64,000 bases of DNA from Candidatus Villigracilis affinis (GTDB taxonomy: Bacteria; Chloroflexota; Anaerolineae; Anaerolineales; Villigracilaceae). The stretch lies in the NCBI GenBank assembly GCA_016718275.1, contig JADKEA010000022.1:1-64000 (forward strand). The letters run 5' to 3'. Below the pieces are notes generated by a model. The model was not told the DNA's origin. It did no database searches and was given only the letters and a program-made list of their open reading frames with translations. This document shows positions 37,605 to 47,700 of this stretch, piece after piece. Every line of letters begins with the position of its first letter. Within the stretch, counting starts at the first letter, position 1. The translations under genes and the position numbers were made by a program.

Positions 37605-38882
37605 ATGAAAAAGAAAAATATTGGCAACCTTACCCTTATCATTCTTGTTGTATTAACCGCCCTCATCTGGCTCATCTTTCCGCCTGTAAGGGAAGGGGCT
37701 GAACATTATGAGCGCGCCTATGCCGGGGAAGTACTCGGCTCGCTGGTGATCGTGCTGATGTCTTTTTCGTTGTTCATTTCCACACGCCCGAAATGGGCCG
37801 AGCCCTTCTTCGGCGGGCTGGACAAGATGTACATGACCCATCGTCATACATCCACCAGTGCGTTCCTGTTGATGTTCGTACATCTGCTGACCGTGCCGAT
37901 CACACTCGTCAATTTGCGTGTTGGCAATTACCTGGCCATGACCGCCTTTCTGGGAATCGTTGCCATCGTTTTGCCAACCCTCGCTCCCCGCATTCCATTT
38001 TTGAACAAACTCACCGGCCAGACCTACGAAGGCTGGAAAAAACTACATCGTTTTATCGGCATCTTTTTTATTCTCGGCTTTGTTCATTCATTGACCGTCA
38101 ATGCGCCCAGCGCCAAGGTAGCCATCACCTGGACCCAGAACTTCTTCATCCTCGGCACACTTTCCTATCTTTATACGGAAGTCTTCGGCAGGTTCTTTAA
38201 AAAATATCTTCCCTATACCGTCGAAGCGGTCAATCATCCAAATAATTCCACCACCGAAGTTGTGCTGCGCGCCAAAAAGGATCCCATTAAAAATCAAAAG
38301 GCGGGGCAATTTCTTTTCGTGCGTTTCGCAGGCAGCGGGTTGGATGAATCGCATCCCTTCACCATTTCCAGCGCGCCGCATGAAAATGTTCTGCGAGTCA
38401 CCATCAAAGCCTGCGGAGATTTCACCCGTCATCTTTTTGCGAATTTGAAGGCTGGCACAGAAGCCACCATCGAAGGCCCCTATGGGATGTTCGATTACAA
38501 GAGCGGCGGGCCCAGGCAGATATGGGTTGCAGGCGGGATCGGCGTTACGCCATTTCTCTCGTTCATTCGGGACCTGAAAACTGACCCTGCCTTCGATGTG
38601 GATTTTTACTACACTGTGAGACACCGCGAAGAAGCCATCTTCGTGGAGGAAATTCAGGAAGCCGCGAAAAAATATCCGCGCTTGAAGGCGTACATCCGCT
38701 TTTCATCCACAGACGGTTCATTGAGCGTGGATGAGATCGCAAAAAATGCAGGCGGAAATATCAGCCAACATCATATTTACATGTGCGGTCCGCTGCCCAT
38801 GGTACAGGCCTTCGAAACGAAGTTCATCGAAATGAAAGTTCCTTCGGACAACATTCATTATGAGGAATTCAATTTCAGGTAA
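37605..38882 (+). CDS. Ferric reductase-like transmembrane flavocytochrome (FAD/NAD(P)H)
   Basis: 425 residues. Six or so helices in the first 205 residues carry His pairs suitable for two b-type haems (THRHTSTSAFLLMFVHLLTV; WKKLHRFIGIFFILGFVHSL). The C-terminal ferredoxin-reductase module has HPFTISSAP (FAD), GPYGMFDY, WVAGGIGVTPFLSFIRDL and IYMCGPLPMVQAFE (NAD(P)H). It should pass electrons from NAD(P)H across the membrane to ferric iron, oxygen or another acceptor. I chose ATG 37605 (GAGG upstream, MKKK before the first helix). It lies between two STAS genes. Confidence 0.85.
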   Translation: MKKKNIGNLTLIILVVLTALIWLIFPPVREGAEHYERAYAGEVLGSLVIVLMSFSLFISTRPKWAEPFFGGLDKMYMTHRHTSTSAFLLMFVHLLTVPITLVNLRVGNYLAMTAFLGIVAIVLPTLAPRIPFLNKLTGQTYEGWKKLHRFIGIFFILGFVHSLTVNAPSAKVAITWTQNFFILGTLSYLYTEVFGRFFKKYLPYTVEAVNHPNNSTTEVVLRAKKDPIKNQKAGQFLFVRFAGSGLDESHPFTISSAPHENVLRVTIKACGDFTRHLFANLKAGTEATIEGPYGMFDYKSGGPRQIWVAGGIGVTPFLSFIRDLKTDPAFDVDFYYTVRHREEAIFVEEIQEAAKKYPRLKAYIRFSSTDGSLSVDEIAKNAGGNISQHHIYMCGPLPMVQAFETKFIEMKVPSDNIHYEEFNFR

Positions 38883-38915
38883 AATGCATTCAGCCCTTTG
38901 ACCCAGGAGAATCCC

Positions 38916-39326
38916 ATGCAAATTAGAATCACCAAACAGGAATGGCGCGTTTCCGTAACCATCATGCATCTCTCCGGCAATCTGGATGCATCCAACTATA
39001 TCGAAGTCATCGAAAAGGCACAGGAGCTGTATGCTGGCGGGACTCGCGATGTGCTCATTGACTTGAGCGGAGTTCCCTACGTAAGCAGCGCCGGGCTGAT
39101 GTCATTGCACACCGTGGTGTTGATCTTTGCGGGCCAATCGATGTATTCAAAAGAAACAGGCCGTCCATCCTTTCGTGCGATCAATGCAGAACGCGATGGG
39201 GCTGTGCGCCAGCATGTGAAGTTATACGGTCCACAGCCAGATGTAGAGCAGGTATTGGATGTGGTCGGCTTGAAACAATTCTTTGATGTTTATTCCGACC
39301 TTGAAACTGCGGTCAAATCTTACTAA
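38916..39326 (+). CDS. STAS-domain protein, paralogue of 37107-37517
   Basis: 136 residues, the same length as its paralogue. VSVTIMHLSGNLDASNYIEV, RDVLIDLSGVPYVSSAGLMS and LHTVVLI form the STAS core with Ser-Ser-Ala-Gly kept; VKLYGPQPDVEQVLDVVGLK and FFDVYSDLETAV close the domain. CAGGAGA precedes ATG 38916, 33 nt after the flavocytochrome stop, so the three genes form one operon ended by the hairpin at 39360-39400. Confidence 0.85.
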   Translation: MQIRITKQEWRVSVTIMHLSGNLDASNYIEVIEKAQELYAGGTRDVLIDLSGVPYVSSAGLMSLHTVVLIFAGQSMYSKETGRPSFRAINAERDGAVRQHVKLYGPQPDVEQVLDVVGLKQFFDVYSDLETAVKSY

Positions 39327-39359
39327 CTGAAATCATGTAAAGCATACAAAACACAAATA

Positions 39360-39400
39360 TTTCCTCCTTCTCGGCCAATCAAGACCAAAGAAGGAGGAAA
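39360..39400 (+). terminator. Terminator of the STAS-flavocytochrome-STAS operon
   Basis: TTTCCTCCTTC (39360-39370) pairs with GAAGGAGGAAA (39390-39400), followed by ACATTTTTT. It lies 33 nt after the second STAS stop. Confidence 0.8.
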
Positions 39401-39495
39401 ACATTTTTTATACAAATCCATCCTCTAATCGTGTAAGACCACCCGCAAGGTTTGCGTCCAGAAAACGAAAGAAACCAATCATTTTGTGAGGGCAT

Positions 39496-39957
39496 ATGTC
39501 AAAAAAGAGAAATCGAAATACAACCACCCGCAGCGGACTCTCCGCTTTTTTACGCAAGCCCGCCGGTCAACTGACCGTGGTGGCGGTCGCCATCATTGTG
39601 ATCGTTCTGATCGCATTATCCGGACAGGGCAATCAGGGATTGGCACGTGAAGTCAACACAGACCAGGCTTATCAGATGTACCAAAGCGGCGTATTCGTCG
39701 TGGACGTGCGTACACAGGAGGAGTGGGACGAATACCATGCGCCGAACACCACGCTGATCCCCCTCGATCAATTGCAAAACCGCCTGGCTGAGATCCCAAA
39801 GGATCGTGAAATTCTGGTGGTCTGCCGTTCGGGAAATCGCAGCCAGCAGGGACGCGATATCCTGCTCGCGGCAGGATACAACGCCACCAGCATGACCGGT
39901 GGATTAAAAGAATGGTATGCCAAAGGATATCCGATCGAAGGCGCGCCAGCCCAGTAG
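39496..39957 (+). CDS. Membrane-anchored rhodanese
   Basis: 153 residues. A basic N-terminus (MSKKRNRNTTTR) and one helix (QLTVVAVAIIVIVLIALSG) anchor a single rhodanese domain that probably faces outward. VFVVDVRTQEEWDEYHAPN and IPKDREILVVCRSGNRSQQG hold the substrate loop with the catalytic Cys; GYNATSMTGGLKEWYAKGYP closes the domain. Likely sulfurtransferase. GTGAGG lies upstream of the ATG, and a terminator follows directly. Confidence 0.9.
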   Translation: MSKKRNRNTTTRSGLSAFLRKPAGQLTVVAVAIIVIVLIALSGQGNQGLAREVNTDQAYQMYQSGVFVVDVRTQEEWDEYHAPNTTLIPLDQLQNRLAEIPKDREILVVCRSGNRSQQGRDILLAAGYNATSMTGGLKEWYAKGYPIEGAPAQ

Positions 39958-39963
39958 AAAAAC

Positions 39964-39987
39964 AAACTCCCTTGCAAAAGGGAGTTT
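39964..39987 (+). terminator. Terminator of the rhodanese gene
   Basis: AAACTCCCTT (39964-39973) pairs with AAGGGAGTTT (39978-39987), loop GCAA, followed by TCATTTTT. Confidence 0.85.
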
Positions 39988-40072
39988 TCATTTTTGTATT
40001 GTCCACAAAGACAAATGGGATGGATAATTGGACCCTATCGACTTCACAACTTTATCCAAAGGAGAATTGAAC

Positions 40073-40849
40073 ATGAAGAACAGGTCATTGATCTTATCGT
40101 TGCTGATCATCACAGCCCTCACCTTGGGCGCATGTGGGTATCAAGTAGAAGAGCCGCATCCCGTTGAAGCGCCACACTGGACATATGAAGGTGAGGAAGG
40201 TCCCGAGCATTGGGGTGAGATCGACCCAGCTTATGCAGCGTGCAGCACAGGTGCGAGTCAATCACCGATCGATATTTCCGCACCCGCAGAGAAAGACCTC
40301 TCGAATATTTCATTCCATTATCAACCCAGCGACATGAGCATTTTGAACAACGGGCACACTGTTCAAGTGAATTACGATGCGGGCAGCTACATCGAATTGG
40401 ATGGCACCCGCTATGACGTGGCGCAATTCCACTATCATGCTCCCAGCGAGCACAGTGTGGAAGGAAGATCATTCGCTGCGGAGATCCATATCGTCCACAA
40501 AAACGCAGAAGGAAAACTCGCAGTCGTTGGCATTCTGCTGGAAGAGGGTGCAGAGAATACGGCCTTTGATCCATTCGTCAATAACCTGCCCGCCGAAAAA
40601 TCGGATGCCAAAGATACCGGCATCAAGATCAACGCCTCTGATCTTCTGCCTGTGGTACAAACCACCTTCCGCTATAGCGGCTCTCTCACCACCCCGCCCT
40701 GCTCCGAAGGTGTGAGCTGGCTGGTGATGACCACCCCGGTTGAAATCTCTGCAGCGCAATTGGAAAAACTGGCAGGGTTATTCGAAGGCAACAACCGCCC
40801 GGTGCAGGAACTCAATAACCGCACGCCGCTTGAAGACAGCACGCCATAA
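40073..40849 (+). CDS. Alpha-class carbonic anhydrase, lipoprotein
   Basis: 258 residues. The signal peptide ends LTLGAC, a lipobox, so the enzyme is anchored outside the membrane. WTYEGEEGPEHWGEIDPAYA and SQSPIDIS open the alpha-CA fold. Zinc ligands lie in FHYHAPSEHSVEG (two His) and EIHIVHK (third). TTPPCSEGVSWLVMTTPVEI carries the substrate-pocket Thr and a conserved Cys that may pair with the Cys in YAACSTGAS. It interconverts CO2 and bicarbonate. AAAGGAGAA precedes ATG 40073. Confidence 0.95.
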   Translation: MKNRSLILSLLIITALTLGACGYQVEEPHPVEAPHWTYEGEEGPEHWGEIDPAYAACSTGASQSPIDISAPAEKDLSNISFHYQPSDMSILNNGHTVQVNYDAGSYIELDGTRYDVAQFHYHAPSEHSVEGRSFAAEIHIVHKNAEGKLAVVGILLEEGAENTAFDPFVNNLPAEKSDAKDTGIKINASDLLPVVQTTFRYSGSLTTPPCSEGVSWLVMTTPVEISAAQLEKLAGLFEGNNRPVQELNNRTPLEDSTP

Positions 40850-40921
40850 ATCGAAGTGTGTCACACCTCTTTCACGGCATCTGTTAAGTAAAAAAATTGC
40901 CACTATGCTAAAATATAAGCA

Positions 40922-41350
40922 ATGAAAGCCCAACTCCCACACCCGGAACACTATTCATATCTGGTGCACCGTAAACAGCGCAATACACAAGTTATCCTGC
41001 CTGTCATACTGTCTGCACTGTTGATGATCGGCATGGTCGTTCTGATCTCGTTCGCCACCTTCAAATCGGACGGCGATGTGGGACGCTGGGCCGCCATTTC
41101 CACCATCTGGATCATCATCCCCATTTTGCTTGCAGGGTTAATCGTACTTGCCTTGCTCATTGGCGGCATTTACCTGATGGCTCGTGCACTGGGCGCATTG
41201 CCACACTACACCGGCATCGCACAGGATTATGCCTACAAGGCACGCGGCTACATCGTCCGCGGCGCAGACATGGCCGCAAAACCCATCCTTGCCATCAACG
41301 ATCTCATCGAAAATATAAAAGCATTTCTTGGAAGGATCAGCACCCCATGA
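40922..41350 (+). CDS. Two-helix membrane protein of unknown function
   Basis: 142 residues. Two hydrophobic segments (VILPVILSALLMIGMVVLIS; IWIIIPILLAGLIVLALLIG) lie between short hydrophilic ends, and the C-terminal 50 residues are amphipathic (YTGIAQDYAYKARGYIVRGA). TAAAAT at 40909-40914 lies seven bases before the ATG, so probably leaderless. It overlaps the next gene by 4 nt. I recognise no family. Confidence 0.65.
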   Translation: MKAQLPHPEHYSYLVHRKQRNTQVILPVILSALLMIGMVVLISFATFKSDGDVGRWAAISTIWIIIPILLAGLIVLALLIGGIYLMARALGALPHYTGIAQDYAYKARGYIVRGADMAAKPILAINDLIENIKAFLGRISTP

Positions 41351-41538
41351 ACAACAGCAGAACCATTTTGTTTGGCACATTGATCGGCGCAGTCACCGGC
41401 CTCGTTGCCGCCATACTTCTCACCCGCCGCGCGGAGAAGAACGAACGCGAAACCGCCCTCACCAGCGGCGAAGGACTCAAACTCGGCGTGCTGGTCTTTG
41501 GCCTGCTGCGCGCCATCGCTTCACTGGGCGATGACTAA
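41347..41538 (+). CDS. Small single-pass membrane protein
   Basis: 63 residues. A Gly/Ala-rich membrane helix (TILFGTLIGAVTGLVAAILL) with RRAEKNERE after it, and a second amphipathic helix (GLKLGVLVFGLLRAIASLG). The shape is that of YtxH-type or YtpI-like small envelope proteins, but no motif settles it. Translationally coupled to the preceding membrane gene (ATGA at 41347-41350). Confidence 0.6.
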   Translation: MNNSRTILFGTLIGAVTGLVAAILLTRRAEKNERETALTSGEGLKLGVLVFGLLRAIASLGDD

Positions 41539-41564
41539 ATAAATAGATTCAACAACGAACGGAG

Positions 41565-41593
41565 ACCGAGGACTTATATCCTCGGTTATTTTT
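41565..41593 (+). terminator. Terminator upstream of the YcaQ-like gene
   Basis: ACCGAGGA (41565-41572) pairs with TCCTCGGT (41579-41586), followed by TATTTTTTT; the T-run ends 3 nt before the next ATG. Confidence 0.8.
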
Positions 41594-41595
41594 TT

Positions 41596-42852
41596 ATGGA
41601 TACAATTTCCCGCATCACATTCCGCCGATTCCTGCTCGGCCAACAAGGGCTTTGGCCCGGCCGACGGTTCAAAGGGCTGGCTGGCACCACTTCCGCCATT
41701 CAGCAAATGGAAGGCATTCAACTCGACCCGCTCAACATCGTTGCGCGCAGTCAGGAGATCGCGCTGTTCGGCCGTGTTCTTGATTTCAAGCTCGAACATC
41801 TTTATCAGGCTGCGTATGAAAAGCGCAGATTTTTCGATTACGGCGGCTGGTTGTTCATGTATCCCATGAGCGAATTCCCATACTGGCGTTTGCACATGAA
41901 ACACCGCAAAGAGCAGGGCATTTATTATCACGAAGCGTATCAACAACCGCCCGCAAAACTATTAAATTCAGTATTGAATGAAATACGCACACGCGGCCCG
42001 CTGGGAAACCGCGATTTTAGCGGCGAGGCGCTTAAGAGTTGGAGCTATCGCGGGCGGAAGGAAGAGTCGATTGCCCTGTTCTATTTGTGGCTGATCGGTG
42101 AAGTGATGATCTCCAACCGCAAAGGCTTTGACCGCATTTACGACCTGCGTGAACGCGTCCTGCCTGAAAAATATGATTACACCGTACCCGATTCAGAAGC
42201 CGAGGATTTTTTCAGCCGCAAGACCATTGCACAACTCGGCCTCGCGCGTGAAAGCATATGGCGCACAGGCCTGGCAGGATTCATTCATCGCGATGTTTCG
42301 CGGGAGGAAGGCAAAAAGCGCGTCGAACAACTCATCGAACAAGGCATTGCGTCGAGGCTGCGTGTGGAAGGCTCAAAGGACGGATATCTCGTTTTAAACA
42401 GCGACCAGTCCCATCTGTCTGATCTTGAAGCGGGGCGTATTCCCAAAAAATGGAAACCGTTGGGACCATCCACAAATGAAGAGGTTACATTCCTCGCCCC
42501 GTTGGAAATGGTCAGCGCACGCGGACGGGCCAAAGTGGTTTTCGATTTTGAATATCTTTGGGAAGTATACAAGCCGCTGCATCAGCGCCGCTGGGGATAT
42601 TACACTCTGCCGATTTTATACGGCGACGATCTCGTAGCGCGTCTCGACCCAAAGCTGGACCGCCAAACCGGCACGCTCCACATTTTGGGGTTTTGGCTGG
42701 AGGACGATGCTCCAAAAGATGAGGCATTTGCCAGCGCTCTTGCGAAAGGATTAACCCGCTTCGCAAACATGGTCCGCGCCAAAAAGGTGGATGTCAGCGC
42801 GATCAAACCGCTCAAGCTGCGTGCTTACCTGAAGGCGAATATCCGCTTATAG
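41596..42852 (+). CDS. YcaQ/AlkX-like winged-helix DNA glycosylase
   Basis: 418 residues, intact. The HTH_42/YcaQ family unhooks interstrand crosslinks. The start ITFRRFLLGQQGLWPGRRFK, the QxD-containing IQLDPLNIVARSQEIALFGR (residues about 40-59), FDYGGWLFMYPMSEFPYW, IGEVMISNRKGFDRIYDLRE and FLAPLEMVSARGRAKVVFDF, with VYKPLHQRRWGYYTLPILYG near the C-terminus, all fit. QLD matches the catalytic QxD described for the E. coli enzyme. The ATG follows a terminator T-run directly and lacks a Shine-Dalgarno sequence. Confidence 0.85.
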   Translation: MDTISRITFRRFLLGQQGLWPGRRFKGLAGTTSAIQQMEGIQLDPLNIVARSQEIALFGRVLDFKLEHLYQAAYEKRRFFDYGGWLFMYPMSEFPYWRLHMKHRKEQGIYYHEAYQQPPAKLLNSVLNEIRTRGPLGNRDFSGEALKSWSYRGRKEESIALFYLWLIGEVMISNRKGFDRIYDLRERVLPEKYDYTVPDSEAEDFFSRKTIAQLGLARESIWRTGLAGFIHRDVSREEGKKRVEQLIEQGIASRLRVEGSKDGYLVLNSDQSHLSDLEAGRIPKKWKPLGPSTNEEVTFLAPLEMVSARGRAKVVFDFEYLWEVYKPLHQRRWGYYTLPILYGDDLVARLDPKLDRQTGTLHILGFWLEDDAPKDEAFASALAKGLTRFANMVRAKKVDVSAIKPLKLRAYLKANIRL

Positions 42853-42863
42853 AATCGCAATTG

Positions 42864-42895
42864 ACGCAGGCCAAAAATGCCTGCGTTGGTTTTTA
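42864..42895 (+). terminator. Terminator of the YcaQ-like gene
   Basis: ACGCAGGC (42864-42871) pairs with GCCTGCGT (42879-42886), followed by TGGTTTTTA, 12 nt after the stop. Confidence 0.85.
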
Positions 42896-42955
42896 TCATG
42901 AAATGACATCCTTCCCAGCGGTGACTTTATGATACAAAAGAGGGAAATATACGAA

Positions 42956-42984
42956 TTGACGCAATATGTAAATCCGTATAGTAT
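42956..42984 (+). promoter_or_regulatory. Promoter of the diguanylate cyclase operon
   Basis: TTGACG (42956-42961), 17-nt spacer, TAGTAT (42979-42984); TATAGT two bases earlier is an alternative -10. It lies about 75 nt before ATG 43060. Confidence 0.6.
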
Positions 42985-43059
42985 TAATCGGGAAACCCCA
43001 AAGGTCAGAGAATAACAGCCACACTAACACAGAATATCGAATGTAAAAGGATGAATTCG

Positions 43060-44787
43060 ATGACTCAAAACATACATCCAAAATCGAAAACAAAATCGGA
43101 GGATGAAAAGCGAACCTTTTACCTGCTTTTCATGGGGCATTCCACCCCCATGTATGTTTATGACCTGCAGACATTGAAAATTCTGGAAGTCAACAATGCT
43201 GCGCTGGAAAAATATCGATACTCGCGGGATGAGTTTTTATCGTTAACGGTCCGCGATATGATTCAGACGGGGGAGGATGTGCCTTTCTCAGCCAATGGGA
43301 AAAACAACGGGCAGGATCCACACTATGCTGGAACGTTACAGCACAAACGCAAAAATGGGGAGAGCATCGACGTGGAATACACAATCCACATCATCGATTT
43401 CAACCCGCGCAAAGCCGCACTGGTAATGACAAGGGATATTACCGAAACCAAATTTCAGGAAAGCAAAACCGACTCGGATGTTGAGTTGCGGGCCCTTTTC
43501 GCTTCGATGCAGGATGTGGTGCTGGTCATCGACCGCGATGGAATCTATCGCAAGGTGGCTCCCACGAACTCGGACCTGTTGATCAAGCCCAAAGGCGAAT
43601 TGCTGGGTAAACACCTGAGAGAGTTCTTTTCCACTGAACGAGCCGCTTTTTTTCTTGACTCGATCAGGCGGGTGTTGGAGACCCGTCAGTCTGTACATAT
43701 TGAATACGATCTATCCATTGACAGCCAGCCGACATGGTTCGCCGCGTCCATCTCTCCGATGGATGACATCAACACATTATGGGTGGTGCGCGACATCACC
43801 GAGCGCAAACTGGCAAGCAAGGCCCTGCAGGAATCCGAGGAACGCTATCGCTCGCTGTTCGACCGAATGATGGATGGAATTTATCGCAGCACACACGAAG
43901 GAAAATTCGTGGATGTAAACCCAGCCATGGTAAGAATGTTCGGCTATTCCAGCAAGGAGGAAATGCTGGAAATGGACATCAAATCCGAGCTTTATTTTGA
44001 CGCCGAGGAAAGAGGTACGCATAAACTGGATACCGGTGATGGGGAAACGGACATCTACAGGCTGCGCCGCAAGGACGGCTCCGAAATATGGGTTGAGGAT
44101 CGTGGTTCCTATAGTTACGATGACCATGGGAATGTGACCTTTCACGAGGGCACACTGCGCGACGTCACAGCCCGCAAACACGCGGAGGAAGCCCTGCGCA
44201 GTGCAAAGGCCTCTCTCGAAAAAACGAACCAGGAACTTGAACGTGTGCTCCTGCGCGAGCAGCAGCTGGCCCGCACCGACGGCCTGACCGGACTGTACAA
44301 CTATCGCTATTTTTTTGAGCTTGCCACACGCGAATTCAATATCGCCATGCGCTATCGTCGTCCGCTTTCCATTTTGATGTTCGATACCGATGATTTCAAA
44401 AAGGTCAACGACACGCTCGGGCACTCCGCCGGGGACAAGATCCTCGCGTTGGTTGCGCAGGCCACGGCGGCGCAGATGCGGTCGGTGGATATCCTTGCCC
44501 GTTACGGCGGCGATGAATTCATCATCCTGCTTTCGCAGACCAGCGCAAAACAGGCATATCCCATCGCCGAACGCATTCGCAACAGCGTTGCAGGGATGAA
44601 GATGCCATCGGAGAAGGGAACGGTCTCTGTCACGCTGAGTATTGGCATTGCGGAAATACAATATGAACCAGCTGACGAAAGTGTCGAGCATATTGTCCAG
44701 CGCGCAGATAAGGCACTATACGCCGTTAAACAAGCGGGGCGTAACCGCGCCATGATTTACGATCCATCTGTGAACGGAGCAGCCTGA
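43060..44787 (+). CDS. PAS-PAS-PAS-GGDEF diguanylate cyclase
   Basis: 575 residues, no membrane segment. PAS 1 (about 20-130; HSTPMYVYDLQTLKILEVNN), PAS 2 (about 140-245; FASMQDVVLVIDRDGIYRKV) and PAS 3 (about 255-385; SLFDRMMDGIYRSTHEGKFV) precede a coiled linker and GGDEF (about 405-570): RTDGLTGLYNYRYFFELATR, FDTDDFKKVNDTLGHSAGDK, and RSVDILARYGGDEFIILLSQ, which contains both the active-site GGDEF and an inhibitory RxxD five residues before it. It makes c-di-GMP with product feedback. ATG 43060 follows AAAGGATG; an ATG at 43051 is the alternative. Overlaps the next gene by 1 nt (TGATG). Confidence 0.9.
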   Translation: MTQNIHPKSKTKSEDEKRTFYLLFMGHSTPMYVYDLQTLKILEVNNAALEKYRYSRDEFLSLTVRDMIQTGEDVPFSANGKNNGQDPHYAGTLQHKRKNGESIDVEYTIHIIDFNPRKAALVMTRDITETKFQESKTDSDVELRALFASMQDVVLVIDRDGIYRKVAPTNSDLLIKPKGELLGKHLREFFSTERAAFFLDSIRRVLETRQSVHIEYDLSIDSQPTWFAASISPMDDINTLWVVRDITERKLASKALQESEERYRSLFDRMMDGIYRSTHEGKFVDVNPAMVRMFGYSSKEEMLEMDIKSELYFDAEERGTHKLDTGDGETDIYRLRRKDGSEIWVEDRGSYSYDDHGNVTFHEGTLRDVTARKHAEEALRSAKASLEKTNQELERVLLREQQLARTDGLTGLYNYRYFFELATREFNIAMRYRRPLSILMFDTDDFKKVNDTLGHSAGDKILALVAQATAAQMRSVDILARYGGDEFIILLSQTSAKQAYPIAERIRNSVAGMKMPSEKGTVSVTLSIGIAEIQYEPADESVEHIVQRADKALYAVKQAGRNRAMIYDPSVNGAA

Positions 44788-47700
44788 TGAGCGGACAAAA
44801 GCCATCACGGAAATCTGTTCGCTTTTCCGATGAGGAGAGTTTCAGCCTGTTATTCGAAAATCATCCCGTCCCCATGTGGATCCATGATTCAAAAACGCAG
44901 GCGATCATCGACGTCAATGAAGCAGCGTTGACAAAATATGGTTACACCCGCGACGAATTTCTCGCATTGTCCGTCAGGGATATTCGCATCATGCAGGATG
45001 AAGACATCACAGACTCACTGCCGCCATCCGGGGAATGTCGTCATTACAAAAAAAATGGGGAGGTTATCGATGTTGCAGTCATTACGCACAAATTGAATTA
45101 TGGAAAAATCGAGACCGTACTGGTAATGGCTCAGGACATCACCGAACGAAAGCGTGCCCAGAATGCCCTACATGAAAGCGAGCAGATTCTCAAGGAATCG
45201 CAAACCATTGCCGGCATCGGCAGTTATGTGCTTGATCTCAACACAGGCACGTGGACAAGTTCAGCCGCCCTCGATCAGATATTCGGCATAGATGAGTCGT
45301 ACAACCACTCCATCGAAGGGTGGCTCAATCTCATCCATCCGGAACAACAACAGGAGATGAGCGATTACTTTATCAATGAGGTCGCAGGCAAACGTACCCG
45401 CTTCGACAGGGAATACAGGATCGTACGAAAAAACGATCAGGCGGAACGTTGGGTGCATGGACTGGGTGAACTGGAGATCGACTCTCAGAATAATCTTTTA
45501 AAAATGCATGGGGTCATTCAGGATATTACGAAACATAAACAGGCCAAGGATGCACTGCGTCGTCAATTGAACAACCTGAACAGTCTTTATCAAATGACGG
45601 CCATCATCGGTCAGACTTCATCCGTGGAGGATATATACGAAGCTGCCTTGAACAGTCTGCAAAGCATGCTTCTCACAGATCGCACAGCCATCCTGCTGCT
45701 GGACCAGAACGGCGTAATGCGTTTCAAGACGTGGCACGGCATCTCTGAAGAGTATCGAAACGCTGTGGAAGGTCATTCACCCTGGGATGTCAAAGCGATC
45801 GACCCTCAACCATTTCCTGTACCCGATGCGCGGAAGGAACCGAGCCTGACCGCTTTGCTGAATGCTCTGGAGCAGGAAAACATAAGGAGCCTGGTCTTTA
45901 TTCCGCTCATCAATCAGGGACACCTGCTGGGCAAGTTCATGATCTACTACAACGAGCCTCATGTGTTCACCAACGAAGAGATCCAACTTGCTCAAACCAT
46001 TGCCCGTCATGTGACGTTCGCGATCTTACGCAGGCAATCGGAAGATGAATTGCATCTGCGAAGTTCGGTGCTAAATGCCGCCGCCAATGCCATTGTCATC
46101 ACGAACATAGATGGCATCATCGAATGGGTCAATCCGGCCTTCAGCACATTAACCGGGTATACGCTGGAAGAAGCCGTGAACAAAAATCCACGCGATATCG
46201 TAAAGTCGGGCGAGCATGACAAGGGTTTCTATCAGAATATGTGGAAAACCATTCTCTCCGGCAAGGTCTGGCACGGAGAAATGGTCAACCGCCGCAAGGA
46301 TGGCAGCTTCTACGACGAAGAACAAACCATTACTCCGCTGAAAAATGCAAACGGCGAGATCACCCACTTCATTTCGGTAAAACAAGATATCACCCCACGC
46401 AAACAGACGGAAAAGATCGTAAATCAGTGGCTCGCTGAACAAAACACCCTGCATCAGGTCAGCCAGTCCCTGCTTTCGGTCCATCTTGACCCGGACATGA
46501 TCTATTCCACCCTGCACGAGGCAGTGCTTCAGATCATGCCTTGCGACGCATTCACGATTGTTATGGATGATAAAAAGAACGGCGATTATCACGCCGTTTA
46601 CCTGTACGATATGGAAAAGCGCTATCCATCGCGCCACATTCCACACGGGCAGGGACTAAGTGAAAAGGTCATTTCCAACGGCCAGACATTGTTCATCCAC
46701 GACGACATGGAAGCCAACACACCTGCCGTCCACTTTGGATCTTCAACGCCGGTGCGTTCGATCCTTGCCGTGCCTTTGCGAAAACATCGCGATACGATCG
46801 GCATGATCTCAGTGCAGTCATATCAGCCCAACGTCTATGATGAACGTCACCGCGTCCTGCTCGAAACATTGGCCGCACAGGTTACGACCGTGATCGAAAA
46901 TGCCAGCTTGTTTGCTGAAACTCGTCAACGGTTAGTGGAATTGGAACTGCTCTACGAAAGCGGACTTGTACTTAACCAGTTATTGAATCCAAGGGAGTTG
47001 GGGGCCAAGATCGTCGAGTTGTTGGAACAAAAACTGGGCTGGCACCACATCACGGTTCGCCTGGTGCATCCACAGGACGGCAGCCTTGAACTACTGGCAT
47101 TCAATCAGCCGGGTTTGAAGGACGAAGCCGAACAACATGAAGTAGCCGAACGATTCCAAACGCTGATCTCCCGTGTAGGTCAGGGAGTGAGCGGCTGGGC
47201 TGTCGAGCACAAGCAGGTGGTGCGTTCAAATGATCTACCCCATGATCCACGCTATATCGATACCTATCCCGGCCTGCAATCCGGTCTCTACGTACCCATG
47301 AAACTGGGTGACCGCATCATTGGTGTCATCAGCATCGAAAGTGAGCAGCCGAACGCTTTCAGTGAAGCGGATGAACGCCTGGCTGCCACATTGGCGAACC
47401 AGGCCGCCAGCGCGATTGAGAATGCCCGCCTGTTCGACGCAGAAAGAAATCAACACCAAATGTCAGATGCCCTGCGCGATGCATTGAAGGCCGGCGCATC
47501 CATGAGTACAAGCCTTGATTTTGAAACCATCCTGGACCGCCTTCTCGAAACCATCAAACGCATTGTGCCTTTTGAAGGCGGCACCATCATGGTCATTCAA
47601 CCTGAACAGAGGAAGATCTCCATCGCAAAAATGCATGGATACAAAGTCTTGAATAAGGAAATGATCGAAAAAATTTCAAGTTTCAGTTTCGAAATATCCT

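Noticed and set aside
43777..44691. 304-codon minus-strand frame inside the diguanylate cyclase gene
   Set aside because: No domain pattern, and it lies wholly antisense to well-recognised PAS and GGDEF motifs.
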